The position numbers and the translations under genes were made by a program. A DNA stretch of 64,000 nt from Trichocoleus sp. FACHB-46 (GTDB lineage: Bacteria; Cyanobacteriota; Cyanobacteriia; FACHB-46). The stretch is from positions 496,001 through 560,000 of the forward strand of contig NZ_JACJOD010000013.1 of NCBI RefSeq assembly GCF_014695385.1. Direction: 5' to 3'. Of the stretch, positions 27,244 to 35,099 are shown piece by piece (the stretch's first letter is position 1; each line of letters opens with the position of its first letter). Below the pieces are notes generated by a model that saw only the letters and a list, made by a program, of their open reading frames with translations, was not told where the DNA came from and did no database searches.

Positions 27244-28335
27244 ATGGCGCAGCAGTACCGAATTACCCTTCTACCTGGCGATGGCATTGGCCCTGAAATC
27301 ATGGCAGTGTCGGTAGACGTGCTGAAAGTTGTAGGCCAGCAACTCAATCTAGAATTCGATTTTCAATCGGCATTGATTGGGGGAGCCGCGATCGATGCTA
27401 CAGGTGAACCGCTGCCTCAAGAAACTCTAGAAACCTGCCGTAACAGCGATGCTGTCTTGTTAGCCGCGATCGGTGGTTATAAGTGGGACACGTTGCCTCG
27501 ACACCTGCGCCCTGAAACTGGGCTACTGGGGCTCCGCTCAGGTCTGGAACTCTTTGCTAACTTACGTCCTGCTAAAATTTTGCCTCAATTGGTTGATGCT
27601 TCCAGCCTGAAGCGCGAAGTCGTGGAAGGCATCGACATCATGGTGGTGCGAGAGCTGACAGGCGGTGTTTATTTTGGTCAGCCCAAAGGCATCTTCGCAA
27701 CGGAATCGGGTGAGAAGCGGGGTGTCAATACGATGGCTTACACCGAATCAGAAATCGATCGCATTGCCAAAGTAGGGTTTGAAACTGCTCAGAAGCGGGG
27801 TAAGAAACTTTGCTCTGTCGATAAAGCCAATGTGCTGGATGTGTCGCAGTTGTGGCGCGATCGCGTCACCCAGTTATCTGCTGAATACTCAGACGTAGAG
27901 CTTTCCCACATGTACGTAGACAATGCGGCCATGCAGTTAGTGCGCTGGCCCAAGCAGTTTGACACCATTCTCACCAGCAACTTGTTTGGCGACATTCTCT
28001 CCGACGCTGCTGCTATGCTGACCGGAAGTATTGGCATGCTACCCTCTGCCAGTTTGGGAGCTTCTGGTCCTGGTGTTTATGAGCCAGTTCATGGCTCCGC
28101 ACCCGATATTGCGGGGCAAGACAAAGCCAACCCGATCGCGCAAGTGCTGAGTGCCGCCATGATGCTACGCTACGGACTGAATCAACCGGAGGCAGGCGAT
28201 CGCATTGAGCAAGCGGTGATGCAAGTGCTCGACCAAGGCTACCGCACCGGAGACATCATGTCTGAAGGCAACACTCTAGTTGGTTGCCGAGCGATGGGAG
28301 ATGCTTTGATTCAAGCACTGGAAAAGGCTCAGTAG
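27244..28335 (+). CDS. leuB: 3-Isopropylmalate dehydrogenase
   Basis: LeuB oxidises and decarboxylates 3-isopropylmalate with NAD+ in leucine synthesis. The 363-residue protein has the family opening [14 protein letters not shown], substrate-binding arginines in [28 protein letters not shown], the metal-binding region [30 protein letters not shown], and NAD-binding [20 protein letters not shown]. All catalytic segments are intact and length is normal. Cytoplasmic homodimer in the family. It stands apart from other leu genes, as is usual in cyanobacteria. A perfect 18-bp inverted repeat begins 5 bp after its stop. Confidence 0.96.
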   Translation: MAQQYRITLLPGDGIGPEIMAVSVDVLKVVGQQLNLEFDFQSALIGGAAIDATGEPLPQETLETCRNSDAVLLAAIGGYKWDTLPRHLRPETGLLGLRSGLELFANLRPAKILPQLVDASSLKREVVEGIDIMVVRELTGGVYFGQPKGIFATESGEKRGVNTMAYTESEIDRIAKVGFETAQKRGKKLCSVDKANVLDVSQLWRDRVTQLSAEYSDVELSHMYVDNAAMQLVRWPKQFDTILTSNLFGDILSDAAAMLTGSIGMLPSASLGASGPGVYEPVHGSAPDIAGQDKANPIAQVLSAAMMLRYGLNQPEAGDRIEQAVMQVLDQGYRTGDIMSEGNTLVGCRAMGDALIQALEKAQ

Positions 28336-28340
28336 GGGGG

Positions 28341-28397
28341 TTAACTTTTAGCGATTAGCAGTGGGTAATTAGCCAAAAACTAATCGCTAAAAGTTAA
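28341..28397. repeat. 18-bp perfect inverted repeat after leuB
   Basis: The bases 28341-28358 are the exact reverse complement of 28380-28397, separated by 21 bases. The stem ends next to CTAAAAACC and not a T run on the plus strand, so it could be a terminator-like hairpin, an mRNA-stabilising 3' structure, or a small mobile repeat. The stem is AT-rich apart from the AGCGATTAG core. Confidence 0.8.
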
Positions 28398-28504
28398 AGC
28401 TAAAAACCGATCGCTGTTTGCCAAAAACCAACAATTTTCTCTTCCACTCTTGCTGTAATCACCCAAATCGACTAAAGTCGAGCGTAAAAATTAGGGATAG
28501 GTTT

Positions 28505-28768
28505 GTGGTATACGTTTCCCAACAACGACCCGAAAATCGGATAGAAGATGTGGAGTTTCCCGTCTTTGTGGACCCAGCAATTATTAGAGCGGCGCGGCAA
28601 ATTTATCGGACTTACTACGAAGTACACCCCGAACTGACGCAACCTCCTCTCGGAGTCGCGATCGATCGCTACACCCATCGGGGCAAACTGATCTTCTCTG
28701 GCAGGCCCGTTTTACTTCCCCAAGAGTGTTTCGTGCCGTTCAATCAAATTGAGTCAGAACTTTATTAA
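28505..28768 (+). CDS. Small conserved hypothetical protein
   Basis: An 87-residue soluble protein I cannot name. I place the start at GTG 28505 (VVYVSQQRPENRIEDVEFPVF follows), since the longer frame from 28418 begins with an unlikely sequence and runs from the leuB inverted repeat region; an AGGGATAGG lies just upstream. The product has proline-rich and charged segments (YYEVHPELTQPPLGVAIDRYTHRGKLIF, VLLPQECFVPFNQIE) and no membrane segment. It lies between leuB and pilD, same strand, with no clear operon link. Confidence 0.55.
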   Translation: MVYVSQQRPENRIEDVEFPVFVDPAIIRAARQIYRTYYEVHPELTQPPLGVAIDRYTHRGKLIFSGRPVLLPQECFVPFNQIESELY

Positions 28769-28877
28769 CGCTGAATGAGTGCTGGCAGTTTGGAGCCACT
28801 AGAGCCTCTACGTGCCCTAATGTTCAGTAACCTGACCATAACCGTTCGGCCACTACTGCCAAACTAAAGCCTTGGTT

Positions 28878-29699
28878 ATGGACACCCTGTTTACCGTTCT
28901 CACCGCTCTGATTGCCTTTACCCTTGGTGCCTCTATCGGCAGTTTTCTGAATGTCGTGGTCTATCGCTTACCCGCAGGCTTATCCGTTCTTTGGCCACCT
29001 TCACGCTGCCCTCAATGTTCGCACCGCTTAGGTAAGCAAGACAATGTCCCAGTTTTAGGCTGGCTGTGGCTACGGGGACGTTGCCGTTATTGCAAAAGCC
29101 CTATCTCTATTCGGTACCCGTTGGTAGAAGCCGCAACGGGTGCTCTTTTTGTGCTGGTTTTTCTAATTTTTGGTTTTTCAGTTCAAACTTTAGGTTACTG
29201 GACCTTTGTTAGTTGGTTGCTAGCCTTATCCCTGATTGACTTGGATACCATGACCCTGCCAGAACCGCTGACTCGATCCGGTTTGTTGGTGGGCTTAGGT
29301 TTTCAAGTTGCCGTCGGTTCAGTGCTGAGTTTTAGTGTCACTCCAGTCGTCAACCAACTGATGGTGGGGGTGATTGGTGCCGTTTTGGGTCTGTGGTTAC
29401 TCAACCTCATCACTCTGGCTGGTTCGATCGCCTTGGGACAAGAGGCAATGGGAGCAGGCGATGCCAAACTAGCTGCCATGATGGGCGCTTGGCTCGGTTG
29501 GAAATATCTGCTGCTAGCAGGATTTGTCGCCTGTGGAGTTGGTGCTTTCGTGGGAGGTGGGGCGATCGCTTTTGGCTGGCTGGGTCGGCGTCAACAAATG
29601 CCCTTTGGACCCTTCCTGGCGTTAGGAGCTGTAATTGCAGCGTTATGGGGCGAAGCCATTATCTCAGGCTACTTACAGCTATTTTTTCCGGCTCTATAA
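28878..29699 (+). CDS. pilD: Prepilin peptidase / N-methyltransferase
   Basis: PilD cleaves the leader of type IV prepilins and methylates the new N-terminal residue; it is an inner-membrane aspartic protease (A24 family). The 273-residue protein starts with the conserved helix and SFLNVVVYRLP, has the two zinc-type pairs CPQC and CRYC of the methyltransferase region, and both catalytic aspartates: D121 in LIDLDTMTLPE and D195 in GAGDAKL. About eight membrane helices. ATG 28878 is preferred over a TTG two codons upstream. In cyanobacteria PilD supports pili, motility and natural transformation. No other pil gene is adjacent. Confidence 0.93.
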   Translation: MDTLFTVLTALIAFTLGASIGSFLNVVVYRLPAGLSVLWPPSRCPQCSHRLGKQDNVPVLGWLWLRGRCRYCKSPISIRYPLVEAATGALFVLVFLIFGFSVQTLGYWTFVSWLLALSLIDLDTMTLPEPLTRSGLLVGLGFQVAVGSVLSFSVTPVVNQLMVGVIGAVLGLWLLNLITLAGSIALGQEAMGAGDAKLAAMMGAWLGWKYLLLAGFVACGVGAFVGGGAIAFGWLGRRQQMPFGPFLALGAVIAALWGEAIISGYLQLFFPAL

Positions 29700-29780
29700 G
29701 TAGCGATCGCTGATAAGCCCTAAACTCTTCACTTCCTTAATCTTTTGATAAAATTCCCATATTTTTGATACAATCCCTCC

Positions 29781-29999
29781 GTGTCATGGATCACATTACG
29801 AACGACGAGTACCCGTTGGGAAGCGGAAATTATGCAGCAGGTTTTGGCTGCTCATCAAATTCCAGCTCGGGTGCTTGACTTAGGTGTAGCGCCTTATTTG
29901 GGGCTAGGAAGTCCTGCTGCTCTACAAGTGCGTGTCGAAGACCAATGGACAGCTCTACTCCTCATTAGCCCTGTCGAGGAAGAGCAAACAGAGGGATAA
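29781..29999 (+). CDS. DUF2007-like small protein
   Basis: A 72-residue protein starting at GTG 29781. The sequence TTSTRWEAEIMQQVLAAHQIPARVLDLGVAPYLGLGSPAALQVRVEDQWTALLLI matches the plan of DUF2007-type putative signal-transducing proteins: an alpha/beta fold that pairs a helix reading like AELIxxxLxxxGIPA with a later strand LxVpxxdxxxAxxLL. It has no membrane segment. Function unknown. It lies 81 bp after pilD and 224 bp before accD. Confidence 0.65.
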   Translation: MSWITLRTTSTRWEAEIMQQVLAAHQIPARVLDLGVAPYLGLGSPAALQVRVEDQWTALLLISPVEEEQTEG

Positions 30000-30223
30000 C
30001 AAAAGCGGGTGAACCAAATTCACATCAACTCGTTAGCAACTCACAAGAAAACTTTCGGTCTACAGTAATTGCTGTAGCAGAATTTTTACTGGAGTATCAA
30101 AGCTGTTTTGATCAAGACTGACTAGGCCATTCTGGCTAGGTCATTAAAGCTTAAATTCAGGATTTTGCCTGCTTGAGGCTGATTGGAATAGAAATAACAA
30201 AATAAAAGGAATCAATCGCTTTC

Positions 30224-31147
30224 ATGTCTCTATTTGATTGGTTTGCAAATCGACGAAAGGCAGAGCCGACCAGCAAGGAACGGCAAGAACGAGAAATTGC
30301 AGATGGTCTATGGACTAAGTGTGAGTCGTGCGGTGCCCTGACTTACACCAAAGACCTACGGGCAAATCAGATGGTTTGCTTAGAGTGCAATCACCATATT
30401 CGAGTCTTCAGTGACGAGCGCGTTCGCCAGCTCATTGATGCCAACACTTGGCTACCTTTAGACACGGCGATTCGTCCGATCGACCCACTGAAGTTTCGCG
30501 ATCGCAAGGGCTACGGCGATCGCATCCGAGAAATGCAGGACAAAACAGGCTTGCCCGACGGTGTTCAAACGGGACTAGGCCAACTAGAAGGCTTGCCCGT
30601 CGCGCTGGGGGTCATGGACTTCCGCTTTATGGGTGGCAGCATGGGTTCAGTCGTGGGCGAGAAATTTACCCGCCTCATTGAACGGGCGACTCGTGAGCGG
30701 TTACCAGTAATGCTTGTGTGCGCCTCTGGCGGAGCCCGGATGCAAGAGGGCATGCTTAGCTTGATGCAGATGGCTAAGATCTCTGGAGCTTTAGAACGGC
30801 ATCGAGAGGCGCGGCTCCTTTACATTCCCATCTTGACCCACCCGACCACAGGCGGTGTGACAGCTAGCTTTGCCATGCTCGGTGACATTATTCTGGCAGA
30901 GCCAAAAGCCACCATTGGTTTTGCGGGTAGACGGGTGGTTGAGCAAACGCTGCGAGAGAAACTACCTGAGAACTTCCAAACCGCTGAATATCTGCTGGAA
31001 CATGGCTTTGTAGATGCGATCGTTCCTCGAACGCAACTGAAGAAGACCCTAGCGCAACTGATTCGCTTGCACCAGCCTGTCCCGGCGGCCTCGCACTTTG
31101 TACATTTGCCGGAAACTGTTTCTCTCAGTCCTGCAAACCCCTTGTAG
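30224..31147 (+). CDS. accD: Acetyl-CoA carboxylase carboxyltransferase subunit beta
   Basis: AccD and AccA form the carboxyltransferase that moves CO2 from biotin to acetyl-CoA, making malonyl-CoA for fatty acids. The 307-residue protein has an N-terminal zinc ribbon with C33, C36, C52 and C55, then the crotonase-like core: [44 protein letters not shown] and AGRRVVEQT. All motifs are intact and length is as expected. An AAAAGGA precedes the ATG. Stands alone on this strand, with a 213-bp gap to psbV. Confidence 0.97.
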   Translation: MSLFDWFANRRKAEPTSKERQEREIADGLWTKCESCGALTYTKDLRANQMVCLECNHHIRVFSDERVRQLIDANTWLPLDTAIRPIDPLKFRDRKGYGDRIREMQDKTGLPDGVQTGLGQLEGLPVALGVMDFRFMGGSMGSVVGEKFTRLIERATRERLPVMLVCASGGARMQEGMLSLMQMAKISGALERHREARLLYIPILTHPTTGGVTASFAMLGDIILAEPKATIGFAGRRVVEQTLREKLPENFQTAEYLLEHGFVDAIVPRTQLKKTLAQLIRLHQPVPAASHFVHLPETVSLSPANPL

Positions 31148-31360
31148 AAACTCAACGAGTCGTTCTATTGGGAAAGGGCCCCCTCAGTGGCATGATATTG
31201 ATATTAGAAAGGCTCAATCCTGACCTTTGCAGGACCTCACTTCCAGGGCTGTTTTTGGGCCTTGACATGAGGATGGGTTCCCAAAAATGAGGAGCAATGG
31301 GTTGAGCCAACCTGTGTTGAGGATTGAATATCTGCTAACTGAGCCACATTAAGGAGAACC

Positions 31361-31849
31361 ATGCTTAAAAGATACATCTGGCTTGCTGTGGCCACTGTAT
31401 TTTTCGCCTTCCAAACCTTTATCGGCAGTGCTAATGCAGTTGAACTAGATGCAGCTACCCGCACTGTCCCAAGTAGCGAAGGTCAAAATGTTGTTTTGAG
31501 CTTAAAGCAAGTTCAAGAAGGCAAACGCTTATTTAACTACGCTTGTGGCCAATGTCACGTAGGCGGTGGCACCAAGACTGACCCTAACGTGGGTCTGGAG
31601 CCAGAAGCCCTGGCTTTAGCAACTCCACCTCGCACCAACATTGAAGCGCTGGTGGATTACATGCACAATCCCACCACCTACGATGGGGCTGAGTCTATTG
31701 CTGAGTTGCATCCCAGCACTCAAAGCACCGACATCTTCCCCAAGATGAGAAACCTAACCGAAGAGGATCTCGTGGCGATCGCAGGTCACATCCTCTTACA
31801 ACCCAAGATCGTTGGTCAGAAGTGGGGCGGCGGCAAAATTTATTATTAA
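31361..31849 (+). CDS. psbV: Cytochrome c550 (PSII extrinsic protein)
   Basis: PsbV is a lumenal heme protein bound to photosystem II near the Mn cluster, stabilising chloride and calcium sites. The 162-residue precursor has a signal peptide to about residue 26 (ending SANA), a c-type heme site C62-GQ-C65-H66 and the second axial histidine in IAELHPSTQSTDIFPKMR, so bis-histidine ligation is kept. The C-terminal IVGQKWGGGKIYY is typical. Ribosome site AAGGAG precedes the ATG. First of the array psbV, psbV2, petJ with gaps of 141 and 144 bp. Confidence 0.97.
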   Translation: MLKRYIWLAVATVFFAFQTFIGSANAVELDAATRTVPSSEGQNVVLSLKQVQEGKRLFNYACGQCHVGGGTKTDPNVGLEPEALALATPPRTNIEALVDYMHNPTTYDGAESIAELHPSTQSTDIFPKMRNLTEEDLVAIAGHILLQPKIVGQKWGGGKIYY

Positions 31850-31990
31850 GGCCTGCCAAATTAAGGAAATCGTCTTTGGCAGAAACTGGAGCCTTTCCAC
31901 TTGAGCCCAAATCGCTACTAACGATTTTGAGCTAAAGAGTTTCTGCCATCTGCTGATTCACTTGCTGACCCACTAAAGGTTGCTCATGTC

Positions 31991-32485
31991 ATGCGACGCC
32001 TACGCTTTTCAGTTCCCTCTTTACTCGCAACTTTGGTTGTTTGGCTAGGTATGCTGTTATTCAGTAGCCCCGCGCAAGCAGCCACTGAGCCTTATATCAC
32101 TCAGTATTTGCGAGTAACTGAGCCTGTAGCCGTGGAGTTGGATGGGCAAGGTCAAACACGTTGGTTTGCACCAGACGACTTTGTAGTGGGCAAGCATTTA
32201 TTTGAAAACAACTGTAAGAACTGTCATTTGGGCGGCACTACCTTGCCTAATCCTCCGGTGTCTTTATCACTAGCTGCTTTGCAGGGAGCAGTTCCCCATC
32301 GAGATAACATCAATAATTTGGTTGATTATTTGCGCCAACCAATGACCTATGATGGCACCGAGGAAAATTACGTCTGTCGCCAGGTACCCGAAAGCTGGTT
32401 ACCTCAAGCACAGGCCGAAAAATTGGCTGCGTTTGTTCTCAGAGCGGCTCAAAAAGCGCCCGGTTGGGGTACTAGTGATTTTTGA
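31991..32485 (+). CDS. psbV2: Cytochrome c550-like protein PsbV2
   Basis: A paralogue of PsbV found in a subset of cyanobacteria, always next to psbV and petJ. The 164-residue precursor has a signal peptide (to about AQA, residue 29-30), heme site C75-KN-C78-H79, and lacks the second histidine of PsbV: that region reads ENYVCRQVPESW with C129. In Thermosynechococcus PsbV2 the equivalent cysteine is the sixth heme ligand, which lowers redox potential, so His/Cys ligation is expected here. Function in vivo is not settled. The protein ends at 32485 just before a 9-bp stem hairpin. Confidence 0.9.
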   Translation: MRRLRFSVPSLLATLVVWLGMLLFSSPAQAATEPYITQYLRVTEPVAVELDGQGQTRWFAPDDFVVGKHLFENNCKNCHLGGTTLPNPPVSLSLAALQGAVPHRDNINNLVDYLRQPMTYDGTEENYVCRQVPESWLPQAQAEKLAAFVLRAAQKAPGWGTSDF

Positions 32486-32550
32486 GCTAAAGTTCAAACG
32501 CTTTGCGAATTTGCAAGCCATGAATGGGTAGATGTCCGTCCTCACTAAAA

Positions 32551-32590
32551 AACGCCTTGTAGAAGCGTAGAATAGTCTAAGCAAGGCGTT
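32551..32590. terminator. Hairpin between psbV2 and petJ
   Basis: A 9-bp perfect stem (32551-32559, AACGCCTTG; 32582-32590) with a 22-base loop, preceded by an A run and followed by CTTGTTGTTT. It may be a weak terminator or a processing site separating psbV2 from petJ. Neither T run is strong, so confidence is moderate. Confidence 0.5.
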
Positions 32591-32629
32591 CTTGTTGTTT
32601 GCTGTGTATTGATTGAGTAGAGGAGAACT

Positions 32630-32965
32630 GTGTTGAGAAAGCTATTGTCTATCGTCTTGGTGGCGATCGCCATGTTTGCTGTTGGTTTCGGTCGTCCTGC
32701 CCTCGCAGGTGATGCAGCGAATGGTGCCAAGGTGTTTAGTGCTAACTGTGCTGCCTGCCATATGGGCGGTAACAACGTCATTATGGCTAACAAGACCCTG
32801 AAGAAGGACGCTCTAGCCCAATTTGGCATGAACTCTGTGGAAGCCATTACCAACCAAGTAAAAAATGGTAAGAATGCCATGCCCGCTTTTGGTGGCCGCC
32901 TCAGCGATCAGCAAATTGACGATGTAGCAACCTACGTTTTAGAGCAATCTGAAAAAGGTTGGTAA
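32630..32965 (+). CDS. petJ: Cytochrome c6
   Basis: Cytochrome c6 carries electrons from cytochrome b6f to photosystem I in the lumen and can replace plastocyanin. The 111-residue precursor has a signal peptide to about PALA (residue 26), then [21 protein letters not shown] with heme site C40-AA-C43-H44, and the axial methionine in KNAMPAFGG. Two starts are possible: GTG 32630 and TTG 32633; AGGAG at 32621-32625 leaves 4 and 7 bases respectively, favouring the latter or the former only weakly. A strong terminator follows at 33034-33061. Confidence 0.95.
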   Translation: MLRKLLSIVLVAIAMFAVGFGRPALAGDAANGAKVFSANCAACHMGGNNVIMANKTLKKDALAQFGMNSVEAITNQVKNGKNAMPAFGGRLSDQQIDDVATYVLEQSEKGW

Positions 32966-33033
32966 GCTTCTAGCAAACTGACACCTGCTGACAAAACTAT
33001 TTTCTATAGATTGAGTGATCTAGTTTTTGCAAG

Positions 33034-33061
33034 AACCCCTCCAGTATGTGAGGGGTTTTTT
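33034..33061 (+). terminator. Rho-independent terminator of petJ
   Basis: An 8-bp perfect stem (33034-33041 with 33050-33057) with an 8-base loop ends in a T run through 33061, 68 bp after the petJ stop. Confidence 0.9.
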
Positions 33062-33168
33062 GCTGATCCCAACGGAAAACTTTGTGAAGAAATCTATCTG
33101 GAGATCAACAGACAGCCTTAAATTAAATCAGTTATCTTCCAGCTAGTAGATACTTAGGAAAAACGCCT

Positions 33169-33882
33169 GTGGTTCCTCTCCGTGATGATAATCCGACTAC
33201 AATCACGCCCTTTGTTACCTACGGCCTTATTGTTGCAAATATATTAGTTTTTCTAGTTGAATTGAGTTTGGCTCCCGGCCAATTGGAGAAGTTCTTTTAC
33301 ACTTGGGCCGTTGTTCCTAGAGAATTAACAGCTAGTTTTGCGGGGCAAGCCGTTAGTGCTGGACCCACCGAATGGCTCACTTTATTTAGTTCGCAGTTTC
33401 TGCATGGTGGCTTCTTACATATTGCAGGCAACATGCTGTTTCTCTGGATTTTTGGCAACAATGTAGAGGATCGCCTTGGTCATGTTAAATATTTAATTTT
33501 TTATCTAGCCTGTGGTGCTTTAGCAGCCCTGACTCAGTGGTTTTTCTCGCCTAATTCCGCTATTCCTTCCTTAGGAGCAAGTGGCGCGATCGCAGGGGTG
33601 ATGGGAGCCTATATCTTGAAATATCCTAAAGCGTCTGTCTTAACCCTGTTACCTTTGGGCTTCTTTATCACTACCGTCCGCATTCCAGCGTTTTTCTTCT
33701 TGGGCTGGTGGTTTGTCCAACAAGCTTTCTATGGCGCGGCTAGCCTGAATGCCCCCACAAATATTGGTATGGAAGGCGGTGGTGTGGCTTACTGGGCTCA
33801 CGCGGGTGGCTTTGTCTTTGGCGCCATCTTAGGACCCTTACTGGGTCTCTTTTCCTCCGACTCAGAAGCCAGCGTCCTTTAA
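33169..33882 (+). CDS. Rhomboid family intramembrane serine protease
   Basis: A 237-residue membrane protein with six or seven helices. The catalytic serine is S138 in LGASGAIAGVMGAYI and the partner histidine H211 in YWAHAGGFVFGAILG, both inside hydrophobic segments as in rhomboids. The first helix is followed by a long loop and FLHGGFLHIAGNMLFLWIFGNNVEDRLG, the family's L1/H2 signature. It cleaves other membrane proteins near their membrane segment; substrates unknown. GTG 33169 start. Ends with its own terminator at 33918-33959, so it is a single-gene unit downstream of petJ's terminator. Confidence 0.93.
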   Translation: MVPLRDDNPTTITPFVTYGLIVANILVFLVELSLAPGQLEKFFYTWAVVPRELTASFAGQAVSAGPTEWLTLFSSQFLHGGFLHIAGNMLFLWIFGNNVEDRLGHVKYLIFYLACGALAALTQWFFSPNSAIPSLGASGAIAGVMGAYILKYPKASVLTLLPLGFFITTVRIPAFFFLGWWFVQQAFYGAASLNAPTNIGMEGGGVAYWAHAGGFVFGAILGPLLGLFSSDSEASVL

Positions 33883-33917
33883 CTCCGTTAAATTGTTCTC
33901 TCCCAAACAGGTTGTCT

Positions 33918-33959
33918 AACCGCTGAAACTCTGTAGCAATACAACTTCAGCGGTTTTTT
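33918..33959 (+). terminator. Rho-independent terminator of the rhomboid gene
   Basis: A 10-bp perfect stem (33918-33927 with 33946-33955) and 18-base loop end in TTTTTT, 35 bp after the stop codon. Confidence 0.85.
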
Positions 33960-33982
33960 GTACAAAGTTGAATGACACTCAA

Positions 33983-34825
33983 CTAATCCACGGGATGCAA
34001 CAGCCAGAAACCACTATAGGTCATCCCAGAGTCATCGGGCTGCACCAGTAAGAAGTGCAGGCCTTGAGTGACTTGTTTTCGTTGTTCATAGGCTTGCGCC
34101 GCAGCTTGCACTTCTAGATCTTCAAAGGTGGCCATGACCCAACGCTCGGCTAAACCAGCTTCCAAAATTAAGCCGTCTGGACTCCCAGCCATGTAGTTTA
34201 AGGCAACAGGATGAACTTGCTGCAACCACTGAGCTAACTTCATAGAGCGGCGGCCCGCGTCAATAATTACACCAGGTACAGGCAAATCAGAAGCCAATCC
34301 TAAACTGAGAGGTAAGAGAATTTCGGGCATCTCCAAAATCGGGATGGGGCGGTCTTGAAAAGCATCGACGAGTTGACCTGCGGCGATCGCGGCAAATCGC
34401 CACTGTTCCCCTTGAAGATTTTCGGCAATGGGGGTCGGTGGCGGCTTATCTAAAGCTAGGGGCGAATAAGGCTGCTGGGCGTAGCTGCTGGCCTGAGAAT
34501 ACTGCTGGGCTTTCTCGCGTAGTAGCTGCTTTAGAGCAAAGGTCCGGCGAGTCGGTTCCACCGTTATTCCTAGCTCTTTCCCTGCCAACTCAAGCAAACC
34601 TAAGGCTTGAGGCCGAAAAACCTGCAAGCGCTCTGGAAAGTGCTGTTGCGTTTTTGCTGCTGCCTGTAGCTGGCTCACGACCCAAGTAGCATTGGCTTCT
34701 GCTTGGGGGCACAGAGCACTAAATTCCCAGGTTCGGGTGCGATCGCAAAGCAACAACTCCCAAAGGGGATGCCCCTGCTCATCCTGCAAGGGACGACGAT
34801 AAAAATCAGCTTCCCAAATCAGCAT
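33983..34825 (-). CDS. Tab2/Atab2-like RNA-binding protein
   Basis: A 280-residue cytoplasmic protein related to Tab2/Atab2, which in Chlamydomonas and Arabidopsis chloroplasts is needed for translation of photosystem subunit mRNA. Family signs: IWEADFYRRPLQDEQGHPLWELLLCD at the start, FRPQALGLLELAGKELGITVEPTRRT, LPVPGVIIDAGRRSMKLAQWL and the end MTYSGFWLLHPVD. Role in cyanobacteria is inferred. ATG 34825 is chosen; an alternative TTG upstream would add five residues. Convergent with the rhomboid gene. It lies downstream of glgP on the same strand with a terminator between. Confidence 0.83.
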   Translation of the reverse strand: MLIWEADFYRRPLQDEQGHPLWELLLCDRTRTWEFSALCPQAEANATWVVSQLQAAAKTQQHFPERLQVFRPQALGLLELAGKELGITVEPTRRTFALKQLLREKAQQYSQASSYAQQPYSPLALDKPPPTPIAENLQGEQWRFAAIAAGQLVDAFQDRPIPILEMPEILLPLSLGLASDLPVPGVIIDAGRRSMKLAQWLQQVHPVALNYMAGSPDGLILEAGLAERWVMATFEDLEVQAAAQAYEQRKQVTQGLHFLLVQPDDSGMTYSGFWLLHPVD

Positions 34826-35002
34826 ACTGTGGTGGTCCAAGTTTAATTCCCGTTTGTTGAGTTCGTGCGTTATAGCTGTGCCTCACAGATGCTACGGTCG
34901 CGGTTGATTGGGCCAGCTTCAGCCAATTCATTCTCAGGCTATCAGCTAGAGCTGGATCAATGGCACAAGCTCGGCAAATCACCTGGCAACATTGCACTCA
35001 AT

Positions 35003-35041
35003 ACAAAAAGCTGCCGCAGAAACATCATCTACGACAGCTTT
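35003..35041 (-). terminator. Terminator of glgP (minus strand)
   Basis: A 10-bp stem including one G-T pair (35008-35017 with 35032-35041). Read on the minus strand it ends with TTTTTG and lies 59 bp past the glgP stop. Confidence 0.7.
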
Positions 35042-35099
35042 CGATCGCTAAACTAAGTTAACTGTTTGTGCTTTTATCTGGACTTAACAGCCAAAACAC

